Under the pieces are notes generated by a model. The model was not told the origin of the DNA, ran no database searches, and saw only the letters and a list, made by a program, of their open reading frames with translations. Of a stretch of 5,240 nt of DNA, positions 1 to 5,240 are shown piece after piece; the first letter of the stretch is position 1, and every line of letters starts with the position of its first letter. Origin of the DNA: Hyphomicrobiales bacterium. Its GTDB lineage: Bacteria; Pseudomonadota; Alphaproteobacteria; Rhizobiales; Xanthobacteraceae. The position numbers were made by a program, and so were the translations under genes. Location: positions 1 to 5,240 of the forward strand of contig JAFKKQ010000179.1 in NCBI GenBank assembly GCA_017304505.1. Reading direction: 5' to 3'.

Positions 1-379
<379 letters not shown>

Positions 380-799
380 GTGGCTAAACCCGAGCTCGGC
401 ACCAAGCGTCTCTGCGGCAGTTGCGGCGCCAAGTTTTACGATCTGAACAAAGACCCGATCGTCTGCCCCAAGTGCGACACGGTCTTTGAGGTGGTGGTGC
501 CGACCGCGCGTGGCCGCACCGATGCGGCGGCAGCCGGCGCGGCGGCGGCTGCGGCTGCGCGCGCCCCCGCCAAGGAAGCTGAGGTCGAGCCGGAGAACGC
601 CGACGTCGAGCTGGTTTCGCTCGAGGATGCCGATGCCGAGTCGCAAGGCAAGAAAAGCGCGGGCGATTCGGACTCGACCGACGATGACGATATCGAGATC
701 GAGGAAACCGAAGAGGCCCCCTTCATCGAAGAGGAAGAGGGCGACGATGACGTCACCGATATCATCGGCGACGGCCACGAAGACGAGGAGGAGAGTTAA
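380..799 (+). CDS. FYDLN-acid (TIGR02300 / PF09538) family protein: zinc ribbon with acidic tail
   Basis: The encoded protein has 139 residues and belongs to a family of unknown function found mainly in alphaproteobacteria. It has two parts. Residues 1-40 form a zinc-ribbon-like knuckle pair, CGSC at 12-15 and CPKC at 29-32, with the family signature FYDLN at 19-23. From about residue 48 the chain becomes an alanine-rich linker and then a long, highly acidic, probably disordered tail rich in Asp and Glu up to the C-terminus. There is no signal peptide or membrane segment, so it is presumably cytoplasmic. The start is GTG at 380, supported by AAGGA eleven bases upstream and by the MAKPELGTKR beginning typical of the family. 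It lies divergent from aroA and upstream of tRNA-Ala. Nucleic-acid or protein binding by the ribbon is inference; no function is established. Confidence 0.9.
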   Translation: MAKPELGTKRLCGSCGAKFYDLNKDPIVCPKCDTVFEVVVPTARGRTDAAAAGAAAAAAARAPAKEAEVEPENADVELVSLEDADAESQGKKSAGDSDSTDDDDIEIEETEEAPFIEEEEGDDDVTDIIGDGHEDEEES

Positions 800-814
800 G
801 ATTTGGGGATCGAG

Positions 815-841
815 GCCGAAAGTCGGGTTGCGGGTTTCGGC
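815..841 (+). terminator. Hairpin behind the FYDLN gene, possible terminator
   Basis: GCCGAAA (815-821) pairs perfectly with TTTCGGC (835-841) around a 13-base loop, 15 bases after the FYDLN stop codon. No T-run follows the stem, so it is a weak intrinsic terminator at best. It could instead be an mRNA 3'-end stabilising stem. Confidence 0.3.
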
Positions 842-874
842 AGCCGGGCGCGCGATAAAATCACGTGCGACGCG

Positions 875-902
875 TTGGAAAAATGACGCTCGATCTGATA
901 AT
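875..902 (+). promoter_or_regulatory. Probable sigma-70 promoter of tRNA-Ala
   Basis: TTGGAA (875-880) and GATAAT (897-902) are separated by 16 bases. Transcription would start around 908-910, giving a short leader of about 18 bases before the mature tRNA. The position and near-consensus -10 fit a strong stable-RNA promoter. No start-site data are available. Confidence 0.6.
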
Positions 903-926
903 CGATCCTCGATCCTGTTCCCTTAA

Positions 927-999
<73 letters not shown>

Positions 1000-1002
<3 letters not shown>

Positions 1003-1030
1003 ACCTTCGCCGCTCCGCGGCTTCGGTTGG
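1000..1030 (+). other. Hairpin overlapping the tRNA CCA end
   Basis: CCAACC (1000-1005) pairs with GGTTGG (1025-1030). Inside, GCCGC (1009-1013) pairs with GCGGC (1017-1021) around a three-base loop. The two stems are separated by a symmetric TTC/TTC internal loop. The first three bases are the encoded CCA of the tRNA, so in the precursor the trailer could pair with the tRNA end. It may guide 3' processing; this is inference. Confidence 0.6.
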
Positions 1031-1062
1031 CAAACCCCACAGTTTCATAGCCAAGACTATTC

Positions 1063-1094
1063 AAAGCCGCCCCGTTTCGGGCGGCTTTCGCTTT
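1063..1094 (+). terminator. Rho-independent terminator of the tRNA-Ala unit
   Basis: A perfect 10-bp stem, AAAGCCGCCC (1063-1072) with GGGCGGCTTT (1079-1088), encloses the loop CGTTTC. The 3' arm ends in TTT and is followed by CGCTTT, giving a broken U-rich tract. It lies 61 bases after the tRNA and 51 bases before the decarboxylase start, so it insulates that gene from tRNA transcription. Confidence 0.75.
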
Positions 1095-1138
1095 CCGGCA
1101 GGGCCCGCATAAGATTGCCCGTGGAACGGGAGGATGCC

Positions 1139-2122
1139 ATGAAGGGCAAGATCGGCCTCGAAGAGCATTTCGCCATCGACGACACGCTGATGGATTCCAA
1201 GGGATTCTTTCCCGAGGAAACCTGGATCGAGGTGCGCGACCGGATCATGGACCTGCACGGCCGCCGGCTGCGGCTGATGGACGAGTTCGGCATGCAGATG
1301 ATGATCCTGTCGCTGAACGCGCCCGCCATCCAGGCCATTCCCGATCCGAAGCGGGCGAACGAGATCGCGCGCAAGGCCAACGACTACCTCGCCGAGCAGG
1401 TGCGCAAGCGCCCCGACCGCTTCCAGGCGCTGGCGGCGCTGCCGCTTCAAGACCCCGACCTCGCCGCGAAGGAACTGCAACGCTGCGTGAAAGAGCTCGG
1501 CATGGTCGGCGCGCTCGTCAACGGCTTCTCGCAGATCGGCGATGCCAACACGACCGCCTATCTCGACGAGAAACAATACTGGCCGTTCTGGGACGTGGCC
1601 GCGGACCTCGACGTTCCGTTCTACCTGCATCCGCGCAATCCGCTGCCGCAGGACGCACGCATCTATAAGGATCACGGCTGGCTGATGGGACCGACCTGGG
1701 CCTTCGGCCACGAAACCGCCGTGCACTCGCTGCGACTGATGGGCTCGGGTTTGTTCGACCGCTATCCCAACCTGCAGATCGTCATCGGCCATATGGGCGA
1801 GGGGCTGCCCTTCAGCATGTGGCGCGTGGACAATTGCAACGCCTGGATTCCCAACCGGCATTCCTATCCGGCGAAGAAGAAAATCTCCGAATACTTCCAG
1901 GCCAACTTCCACATCACGACCTCCGGCAACTTCCACACGCCGGCGCTGCTCAACACCATGATGGTGGTGGGGGCCGACCGCATCCTGTTCTCAACCGATT
2001 GGCCGTTCGAGAACATCGACCACGCCGCGCTATGGTTCGACGCCGCAATCATCAGCGAGGAAGACCGGTTCAAGATCGGCCGCACCAACGCCTTGAAATT
2101 GTTCAAGCTCAAAGGAACCTGA
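1139..2122 (+). CDS. Gamma-resorcylate (2,6-dihydroxybenzoate) decarboxylase-like amidohydrolase (ACMSD family)
   Basis: The 327-residue protein belongs to the amidohydrolase-2 / ACMSD decarboxylase family (PF04909), a TIM barrel with one divalent metal. From memory it agrees in length and throughout its course with the gamma-resorcylate decarboxylases of Agrobacterium and Rhizobium. These reversibly convert 2,6-dihydroxybenzoate to resorcinol and CO2. All known metal and catalytic residues fall at the same numbers: Glu8 and His10 (EEH), His164 (LHPRN), His218 and Glu221 (GHMGEG), Asp287 (FSTDWPFEN). The VNGF segment at 127-130 is also kept. The start is ATG at 1139, with GGGAGGA at 1128-1134; an in-frame TTG at 1115 would add eight residues and has no such site. 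There is no signal peptide. No strong promoter is visible in the 50 bases after the upstream terminator. None of the usual resorcinol-pathway genes (hydroxylase, ring-cleavage dioxygenase, maleylacetate reductase) is present here. A related ortho-hydroxybenzoate decarboxylase specificity is possible. Confidence 0.9.
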   Translation: MKGKIGLEEHFAIDDTLMDSKGFFPEETWIEVRDRIMDLHGRRLRLMDEFGMQMMILSLNAPAIQAIPDPKRANEIARKANDYLAEQVRKRPDRFQALAALPLQDPDLAAKELQRCVKELGMVGALVNGFSQIGDANTTAYLDEKQYWPFWDVAADLDVPFYLHPRNPLPQDARIYKDHGWLMGPTWAFGHETAVHSLRLMGSGLFDRYPNLQIVIGHMGEGLPFSMWRVDNCNAWIPNRHSYPAKKKISEYFQANFHITTSGNFHTPALLNTMMVVGADRILFSTDWPFENIDHAALWFDAAIISEEDRFKIGRTNALKLFKLKGT

Positions 2123-2226
2123 ACCGGCCGCTCCCGACGCGCAGCCGCCTATTGCCCCGCACTCAAGCAGCCGATAAATCCGTGGCGTGGCATAAGGACG
2201 TGGCACGAACCCGACCGAGGTGGGTC

Positions 2227-3006
2227 ATGAATCGACGTCAAGCGGTTGCCGAACTGACCGGGTTCCTGGTCAATTCCGTCGAACAAGCGCGCGCGGTCGA
2301 GAAACCGTTCTATCATCTCGAATTCGATCGCGTGTTCCCCGACGACATCTATGCCGCGATGCTGCGCGAGATGCCGCAGGCGGGCGACTATCGCGCGCTG
2401 CCGGGGCGCGGCAAGGTCAACATTCTCGAGGACGGTTCCTCGACGCGGGTGAAGATCGACCTGTTCCCGGAATACATCCGCCGCATGCCGGCGCAGAAGC
2501 GCGAGCTGTGGGATGTTGTCGGCCGCGCGCTTTGCGCCGACGAGGTGCGCGACGCCTTCATGCGGCGGCTGGCGCCGGCGCTGGAGCGCCGCTTCGGCGA
2601 AGGCTACCGCGATGTCGGGATGTTCCCGATCCCGATCCTTACCCGCGACGTGCCGAAGTACAGGATCACCCCGCACACCGATACGCAGTGGAAAGGCATC
2701 ACCGTCCAGTTCTATCTGCCGCCGGACGACACGACGAACGACATCGGCACCATCTTCCACGAGAAGTTGTCGGACGGCAGCATGCCGAAGGTCATGAAGA
2801 TGCCGTTCCTGCCCAACAGCGGCTACGCCTTCGCGGTCGGCAGCGACACATGGCATTCAACCGATCCGGTCGGACCGCATGTCAAAACCCGCGACAGCAT
2901 CTTGCACACCTACTTCGTCGATTCCGGGCTGCTGCGCATTTTCCGCAACCGCAGCCGCCGCGTCGGCAACTTCATCGCCAACGAAGCGCGCGGCTTGATG
3001 CGCTGA
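2227..3006 (+). CDS. 2-oxoglutarate/Fe(II)-dependent dioxygenase family protein, substrate unknown
   Basis: The 259-residue protein shows the double-stranded beta-helix iron motif. His150 and Asp152 (PHTDTQ) and distal His210 (TWHSTD) would bind Fe(II). Arg222 in the R-x-S motif (TRDS), 12 residues later, would bind the 2-oxoglutarate carboxylate. Enzymes of this type couple oxidative decarboxylation of 2-oxoglutarate to hydroxylation or related oxidation of a second substrate. The N-terminal third, about residues 1-125, is likely helical and carries FYHLEFDRVFPDD near residue 28-40. The extended FHEKLSDGSMPKVMKMPF stretch (about 177-194) lies between the metal ligands and probably shapes the substrate pocket. 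ATG at 2227 is preceded by GAGGTGGG (2217-2224). The frame is open far upstream, but that part overlaps the decarboxylase and is not family sequence. It begins 104 bases after the decarboxylase, so co-transcription is possible but unproven. It converges on the racemase-like gene with only 14 bases between stops. I cannot assign a substrate. Confidence 0.82.
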   Translation: MNRRQAVAELTGFLVNSVEQARAVEKPFYHLEFDRVFPDDIYAAMLREMPQAGDYRALPGRGKVNILEDGSSTRVKIDLFPEYIRRMPAQKRELWDVVGRALCADEVRDAFMRRLAPALERRFGEGYRDVGMFPIPILTRDVPKYRITPHTDTQWKGITVQFYLPPDDTTNDIGTIFHEKLSDGSMPKVMKMPFLPNSGYAFAVGSDTWHSTDPVGPHVKTRDSILHTYFVDSGLLRIFRNRSRRVGNFIANEARGLMR

Positions 3007-3020
3007 CGATCTGCTTCGCG

Positions 3021-4124
3021 TTAAACTCGGTACCGCTCGACGGCCTTGCTGTCCCAGACGATGCCGGTGCCCGGCCGATCGGGAATAACGGCCTCGCCGT
3101 CGACGATCTGCAGCGGCTCCTCGACCACCTTGTCGAGCCAATCGACATATTCGAGGTAATGCGCGGTCGGCGTCACCGCGAGCAAATGCGCGCTCGCCTC
3201 GGGATAGAGGTGCGATGACATCCTGATCCCGCGCGCGGATGCAAGCGCCGCCGCGCCTTGCCATCCGGTAACGCCGCCGATGCGCTCAAGGTCCGGCATC
3301 ACCAGGTCGCACGCCTTGGCGTCGAGCGCCGCCTGCATGCCGGCCACCAGCGAGAAGTTCTCGCCGATCTGGACCGGCACCGTGAGCGCGCGGGCCAGCG
3401 CCGCCGCGCCGGCATAATCGTCGTGGCGGATCGGTTCCTCCAGCCAGGCGATGTTTTCGCTGTCGAGCGCACGGCCGCGAACCATCGCCTCGTCGGCGCT
3501 GAGCGCCTGGTTGTAGTCGACCATCAGCGCGACATCCTTCGGGATGCGTTGTTTCACGGCATGGACGGCGGCCATGTCTTCGGCCAGTGTCGGATAGCCG
3601 AGCCGGAGCTTGAGCGCGCGGAAGCCGCGCTCAAGCAGCTTTTCCGCCTCGTCCGCGAGGGCATCCGGCGGCATCAATCCAAGCCCACAGGAGTTATAGG
3701 CAGGAATCCGCCGCGGTTCGCCGCCCATGAGCCGCACCAGCGGGACCGCGGCCGCAACGGCGAGCGCGTCCCAGCAGGCGATATCGAAACCCGCCATCGC
3801 CATGCGCACGATGCCCTGCACCCCGATCAATGCGAACCGCTCGGAGAGCTTGCGTCCCAGCTCCGCCGGCTCGATGCGCGCACCTTGGGTTTGCGCCTCG
3901 ATCTCCCGGAGGATTTCCGCAATCGCCGTCATGGCCCGTGGAAAATAGGACCACAAATAGCCGCGCCCGGTGACGCCCTCGGCCGTCTCGACGTCGATCA
4001 ACAGCAGCGGCGCCTTGGTGATGCGGCCGCGGCTGGTGCCGAGCGCGAAGGTCATGGGGATCGCTACGCCGGTGGCGGCAATGGCGCGGACGGTCAGGGG
4101 CGGGGCCTTGATAGGTTGCAACAT
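3021..4124 (-). CDS. Mandelate racemase/muconate lactonizing enzyme-like protein (enolase superfamily) with KxR motif
   Basis: The 367-residue protein has the enolase-superfamily layout: an N-terminal capping domain (about 1-135), a (beta/alpha)7-beta barrel (about 140-340) and a C-terminal tail. From memory it follows Pseudomonas putida mandelate racemase almost end to end, with a constant numbering offset of 8 across the barrel. Present are Lys172 (MR Lys164), metal ligands Asp203, Glu229 and Glu255 (MR 195, 221, 247), Asn205 (MR 197), the Asp278-His305 dyad (MR 270, 297) and Glu325 (MR 317). Ser145 may match MR Ser139. The base corresponding to MR Lys166 is Arg174 (codon CGG; motif KLR in place of KxK). 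The family abstracts the proton alpha to a carboxylate, giving racemases or acid-sugar dehydratases. The start is ATG at 4124, with a weak GGGAA just upstream. AT-rich TTTATTAA near 4149-4142 may be part of its promoter. It is divergent from the hsp20 operon. The substrate is not predictable. Confidence 0.88.
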   Translation of the reverse strand: MLQPIKAPPLTVRAIAATGVAIPMTFALGTSRGRITKAPLLLIDVETAEGVTGRGYLWSYFPRAMTAIAEILREIEAQTQGARIEPAELGRKLSERFALIGVQGIVRMAMAGFDIACWDALAVAAAVPLVRLMGGEPRRIPAYNSCGLGLMPPDALADEAEKLLERGFRALKLRLGYPTLAEDMAAVHAVKQRIPKDVALMVDYNQALSADEAMVRGRALDSENIAWLEEPIRHDDYAGAAALARALTVPVQIGENFSLVAGMQAALDAKACDLVMPDLERIGGVTGWQGAAALASARGIRMSSHLYPEASAHLLAVTPTAHYLEYVDWLDKVVEEPLQIVDGEAVIPDRPGTGIVWDSKAVERYRV

Positions 4125-4196
4125 CGCGGTTCCCGGCGGCGTTAATAAATCGGCGCCACCCGCAACCGCAGATCGCGCCCGGCCGAAACGGCTATT

Positions 4197-4225
4197 CTTG
4201 AAAGCTTAACCCGTCAAACCCATAT
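4197..4225 (+). promoter_or_regulatory. Sigma-32 (RpoH)-type heat-shock promoter
   Basis: CTTGAA (4197-4202) and CCCATAT (4219-4225), separated by 16 bases, match the RpoH -35 (CTTGAA) and -10 (CCCCATnT) elements closely. Transcription would begin around 4231-4233, giving a leader of about 82 bases before hsp20. The -10 also lies in a small dyad, CCCA-TAT-TGGG (4219-4229). No CIRCE (HrcA) operator is seen. The match and its place before a heat-shock gene make the call strong. Confidence 0.8.
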
Positions 4226-4231
4226 TGGGGT

Positions 4232-4316
4232 CAAGTGGATGGACGGGATACCGCCCATCCGCGGGGTGCCGTAAGGGCCCCGTCAAAGTCGCTTAAACGC
4301 GAGGGCTTTGAAGATG
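4232..4316 (+). promoter_or_regulatory. ROSE-type RNA thermometer in the hsp20 leader
   Basis: The leader can form a chain of hairpins. Stem 1 pairs GGATGG-A-CGG (4237-4246) with CCG-C-CCATCC (4251-4260) around GATA. Stem 2 pairs CGGGG (4262-4266) with CCCCG (4278-4282), with short inner pairing. Stem 3 pairs CAAAG (4284-4288) with CTTTG (4306-4310) and encloses the ribosome site. Its 5' arm holds TCGCT (4289-4293), fitting the U(U/C)GCU signature of ROSE elements, which faces AGGG (4302-4305). In that fold U4293-A4302, C4292-G4303 and C4290-G4305 pair around a G4291-G4304 mismatch with U4289 bulged, as known for ROSE. An alternative pairs TCGC with GCGA and leaves GGG bulged. Either way the ribosome site GAGGG (4301-4305) is masked when cold. 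Folding was done by eye. Confidence 0.78.
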
Positions 4317-4739
4317 TCCCGAGTTCCGTCGCTGTCCAGCCCATTCCTGATCGGCTTCGACCAGATCGAGCGTGCGCTCGACCGTGTGGCCAAGGCCGCG
4401 GACGGCTACCCCCCTTACAACATCGAACGGCTCGCTGCCGACGACAACAATCCCGAGCGCCTGCGGATCACGCTGGCGGTTGCGGGGTTTACCCTTGAGC
4501 AACTCGAGGTGACCGTCGAGGAGAAAGAGCTCGTCATCAGGGGACGGCAACAGGAGGACAAGAGCCGGCAGTTCCTGCATCGCGGCATCGCCGCCCGTCA
4601 ATTCCAGCGCACGTTCGTGCTGGCGGATGGCATGGAGGTGCAGAAAGCCGACTTGAGGAATGGTCTGCTCTCGATCGACCTGGCGCGGCCGGAACCGGCG
4701 CGCGTCGTACGGACGATCCAGATCGCAGAGCATGAGTGA
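4314..4739 (+). CDS. hsp20: Small heat shock protein, Hsp20/IbpA-like
   Basis: The 141-residue protein is an ATP-independent holdase that binds unfolding proteins in large cytoplasmic oligomers for later refolding by DnaK and ClpB. The N-terminal arm (1-45) has FDQIERALDR and the IbpA-like GYPPYNIE (31-38). The alpha-crystallin domain (about 48-128) has LAVAGF (54-59), the GIAARQFQRTF region (91-101) and the signature NGLLSIDL (116-123). The C-terminus carries the IxI oligomerisation motif IQI (135-137). Length is normal for the class A proteins of rhizobia. ATG at 4314 is preceded by GAGGG at 4301-4305; an in-frame TTG at 4308 lies too close to that site. A sigma-32-type promoter and ROSE-like leader precede it, and DUF1150 follows after 49 bases, indicating a two-gene heat-shock operon. 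Confidence 0.95.
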   Translation: MSRVPSLSSPFLIGFDQIERALDRVAKAADGYPPYNIERLAADDNNPERLRITLAVAGFTLEQLEVTVEEKELVIRGRQQEDKSRQFLHRGIAARQFQRTFVLADGMEVQKADLRNGLLSIDLARPEPARVVRTIQIAEHE

Positions 4740-4788
4740 ACTGAAGTTCGGACTCGACCGACAAACCGAAGGAAAGGAGTCGAGGGCC

Positions 4789-5064
4789 ATGAATGAGAGA
4801 ACCGCAAACGAAACGACCACGCTTCGCCCGACAATGTCGGAGCAGGCGTTCGCCATCCTCGGCGGCGGCAAAATCGCCTATGTCAAACCGGTCCGCTCGG
4901 AAGATGTGCACAAGCTCTACCCGCAGGCGCCGGAAATGGAACCGGGGATGCACCTGTTCGCGCTTCACGCAGCGGACGGCACGCCGATCCTGGTGACCGA
5001 CACCCGCGAAGCCGCCATCGCCAACGCGATGACGCACGAACTGGAAACCGTCAGCGTGCACTGA
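4789..5064 (+). CDS. DUF1150 family protein
   Basis: The 91-residue protein belongs to DUF1150 (PF06620), a small alphaproteobacterial family without known function. The first 17 residues are polar and poorly conserved. The family core follows: ILGGGKIAYVKP (about 23-34), RSEDVHKLYPQAP (about 36-48), then MHLFALHAADGTPILVTD (about 54-71), ending in a helix that finishes TVSVH. No signal peptide, membrane segment or metal motif is seen. ATG at 4789 is preceded by AAGGAG (4774-4779) at nine bases. A closer GAGGG (4782-4786) also exists but is too near to be the main site. From general knowledge, this family often lies directly behind hsp20 genes in alphaproteobacteria. That suggests a role beside the small heat shock protein, but this remains inference. 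Its mRNA probably comes from the sigma-32-type promoter upstream of hsp20. Confidence 0.9.
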   Translation: MNERTANETTTLRPTMSEQAFAILGGGKIAYVKPVRSEDVHKLYPQAPEMEPGMHLFALHAADGTPILVTDTREAAIANAMTHELETVSVH

Positions 5065-5074
5065 CGTGGCGGAA

Positions 5075-5108
5075 CGATGTGCGGCCGCTTATCGCCGGCC
5101 GCACATCG
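5075..5108 (+). terminator. Long GC-rich hairpin behind DUF1150
   Basis: A perfect 13-bp stem, CGATGTGCGGCCG (5075-5087) with CGGCCGCACATCG (5096-5108), encloses an 8-base loop, 10 bases after the DUF1150 stop codon. No T-run follows, so it may stabilise the mRNA end or stall polymerase rather than act as a classic intrinsic terminator. Confidence 0.5.
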
Positions 5109-5117
5109 ACGATGGCC

Positions 5118-5139
5118 ATGCCCCGCGAGAGCGCGGCAT
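5118..5139 (+). other. Short hairpin with GAGA tetraloop
   Basis: ATGCC (5118-5122) pairs with GGCAT (5135-5139) and CGC (5124-5126) with GCG (5131-5133), split by one C-C mismatch and capped by a GAGA (GNRA-type) tetraloop. A T6 run lies 13 bases downstream at 5153-5158, too far for a standard terminator. It is part of a chain of three stems between 5075 and 5220. Confidence 0.4.
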
Positions 5140-5190
5140 CAAGGCGGGATAATTTTTTCCCAAATATCGTATCGAGGCTGCATCGGATTT

Positions 5191-5220
5191 CGCACGGTGC
5201 CGATCACCGTGCGTATTTTT
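5191..5220 (+). terminator. Strong rho-independent terminator
   Basis: A perfect 9-bp stem, CGCACGGTG (5191-5199) with CACCGTGCG (5205-5213), has a 5-base loop and is followed at once by TATTTTT (5214-5220). The T-tract is on the plus-strand side only. It most simply ends the hsp20-DUF1150 transcript, about 125 bases after the last stop, or a short RNA starting in between. Confidence 0.85.
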
Positions 5221-5240
5221 CGGCGGCCTGATTCTATGCG

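Noticed and set aside
436..778. Minus-strand and alternate-frame open frames within the FYDLN gene
   Set aside because: They are Ser- or Arg-rich translations of the repetitive acidic-tail codons, without start signals or family features.
1061..1936. Long open frame on the minus strand opposite the decarboxylase gene
   Set aside because: It is the antisense shadow of a clearly recognised gene in GC-rich DNA, has no family motif, and runs through the tRNA terminator.
2186..2215. Sigma-54-like TGGCAC upstream of the dioxygenase, with a repeated CGTGGCA
   Set aside because: The TGGCAC element is not followed at the required distance by a TTGC-like -12 element; the repeat is short.
1819..2226. 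Extended N-terminus for the dioxygenase, overlapping the decarboxylase gene
   Set aside because: The extra 136 residues are out-of-frame decarboxylase sequence. ATG at 2227 has a good ribosome site just upstream.
2149..2856. Long minus-strand open frame opposite the dioxygenase gene
   Set aside because: Shadow frame caused by high third-position GC. The plus-strand frame carries the HxD...H and RxS motifs and a ribosome site.
3258..4145. Plus-strand open frame of about 295 codons opposite the racemase-like gene
   Set aside because: Its translation is Arg/His-rich without recognisable domains, while the minus strand encodes a full enolase-superfamily protein with aligned catalytic residues.
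4197..4235. CTTGA...TCAAG inverted repeat around the hsp20 promoter, possibly a CIRCE-type operator
   Set aside because: It does not resemble the TTAGCACTC-N9-GAGTGCTAA element, and the left arm is already explained as the sigma-32 -35 box.

Overview
The window is GC-rich, gene-dense chromosomal DNA. It most likely comes from an alphaproteobacterium of the order Hyphomicrobiales (Bradyrhizobium / Rhodopseudomonas / Xanthobacteraceae-like). This rests on gene content: a class II (CP4-type) aroA, an FYDLN-acid protein, an Hsp20 gene followed by a DUF1150 gene, and a ROSE-like heat-shock leader. No taxonomic search was run.

Layout. 1-238 (minus) is the N-terminal part of aroA, cut by the window edge and starting at TTG. 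A 141-base divergent intergenic region follows, with a TTGAC/GTCAA dyad. 380-799 (plus) encodes an FYDLN zinc-ribbon protein with a very acidic tail. 927-1002 is tRNA-Ala(GGC), with its own promoter upstream and a hairpin plus terminator behind it. 1139-2122 (plus) encodes a gamma-resorcylate (2,6-dihydroxybenzoate) decarboxylase-like protein with every known active-site residue in register. 2227-3006 (plus) encodes an uncharacterised 2-oxoglutarate/Fe(II) dioxygenase. Converging on it, 3021-4124 (minus) encodes a mandelate racemase-like enolase-superfamily protein in which one catalytic lysine is arginine. 4314-4739 and 4789-5064 (plus) form a heat-shock operon (Hsp20/IbpA-like, then DUF1150). 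It is preceded by a sigma-32-type promoter and a leader that can fold as a ROSE-type RNA thermometer. Two terminator-like hairpins and a strong intrinsic terminator lie behind it.

How the genes relate. aroA (shikimate pathway), the FYDLN gene and the tRNA are housekeeping. 1139-4124 looks like a metabolic accessory block: decarboxylase, oxygenase and racemase/dehydratase homologues that could act on small hydroxy- or aromatic acids. Strand changes and gaps do not make them an obvious single operon, so a shared pathway is only inference. The Hsp20 operon appears doubly heat-controlled, by sigma-32 in transcription and by leader melting in translation.

No stretch above 300 bases lacks a gene. 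The longest gaps are 4125-4313 and 5065-5240, both described below. I saw no insertion sequence, CRISPR array, integrase or obvious defence system. The best leads are the Lys-to-Arg change in the racemase homologue, the ROSE-like thermometer, and the uncharacterised oxygenase and DUF1150 proteins. I do not see a clearly new system.
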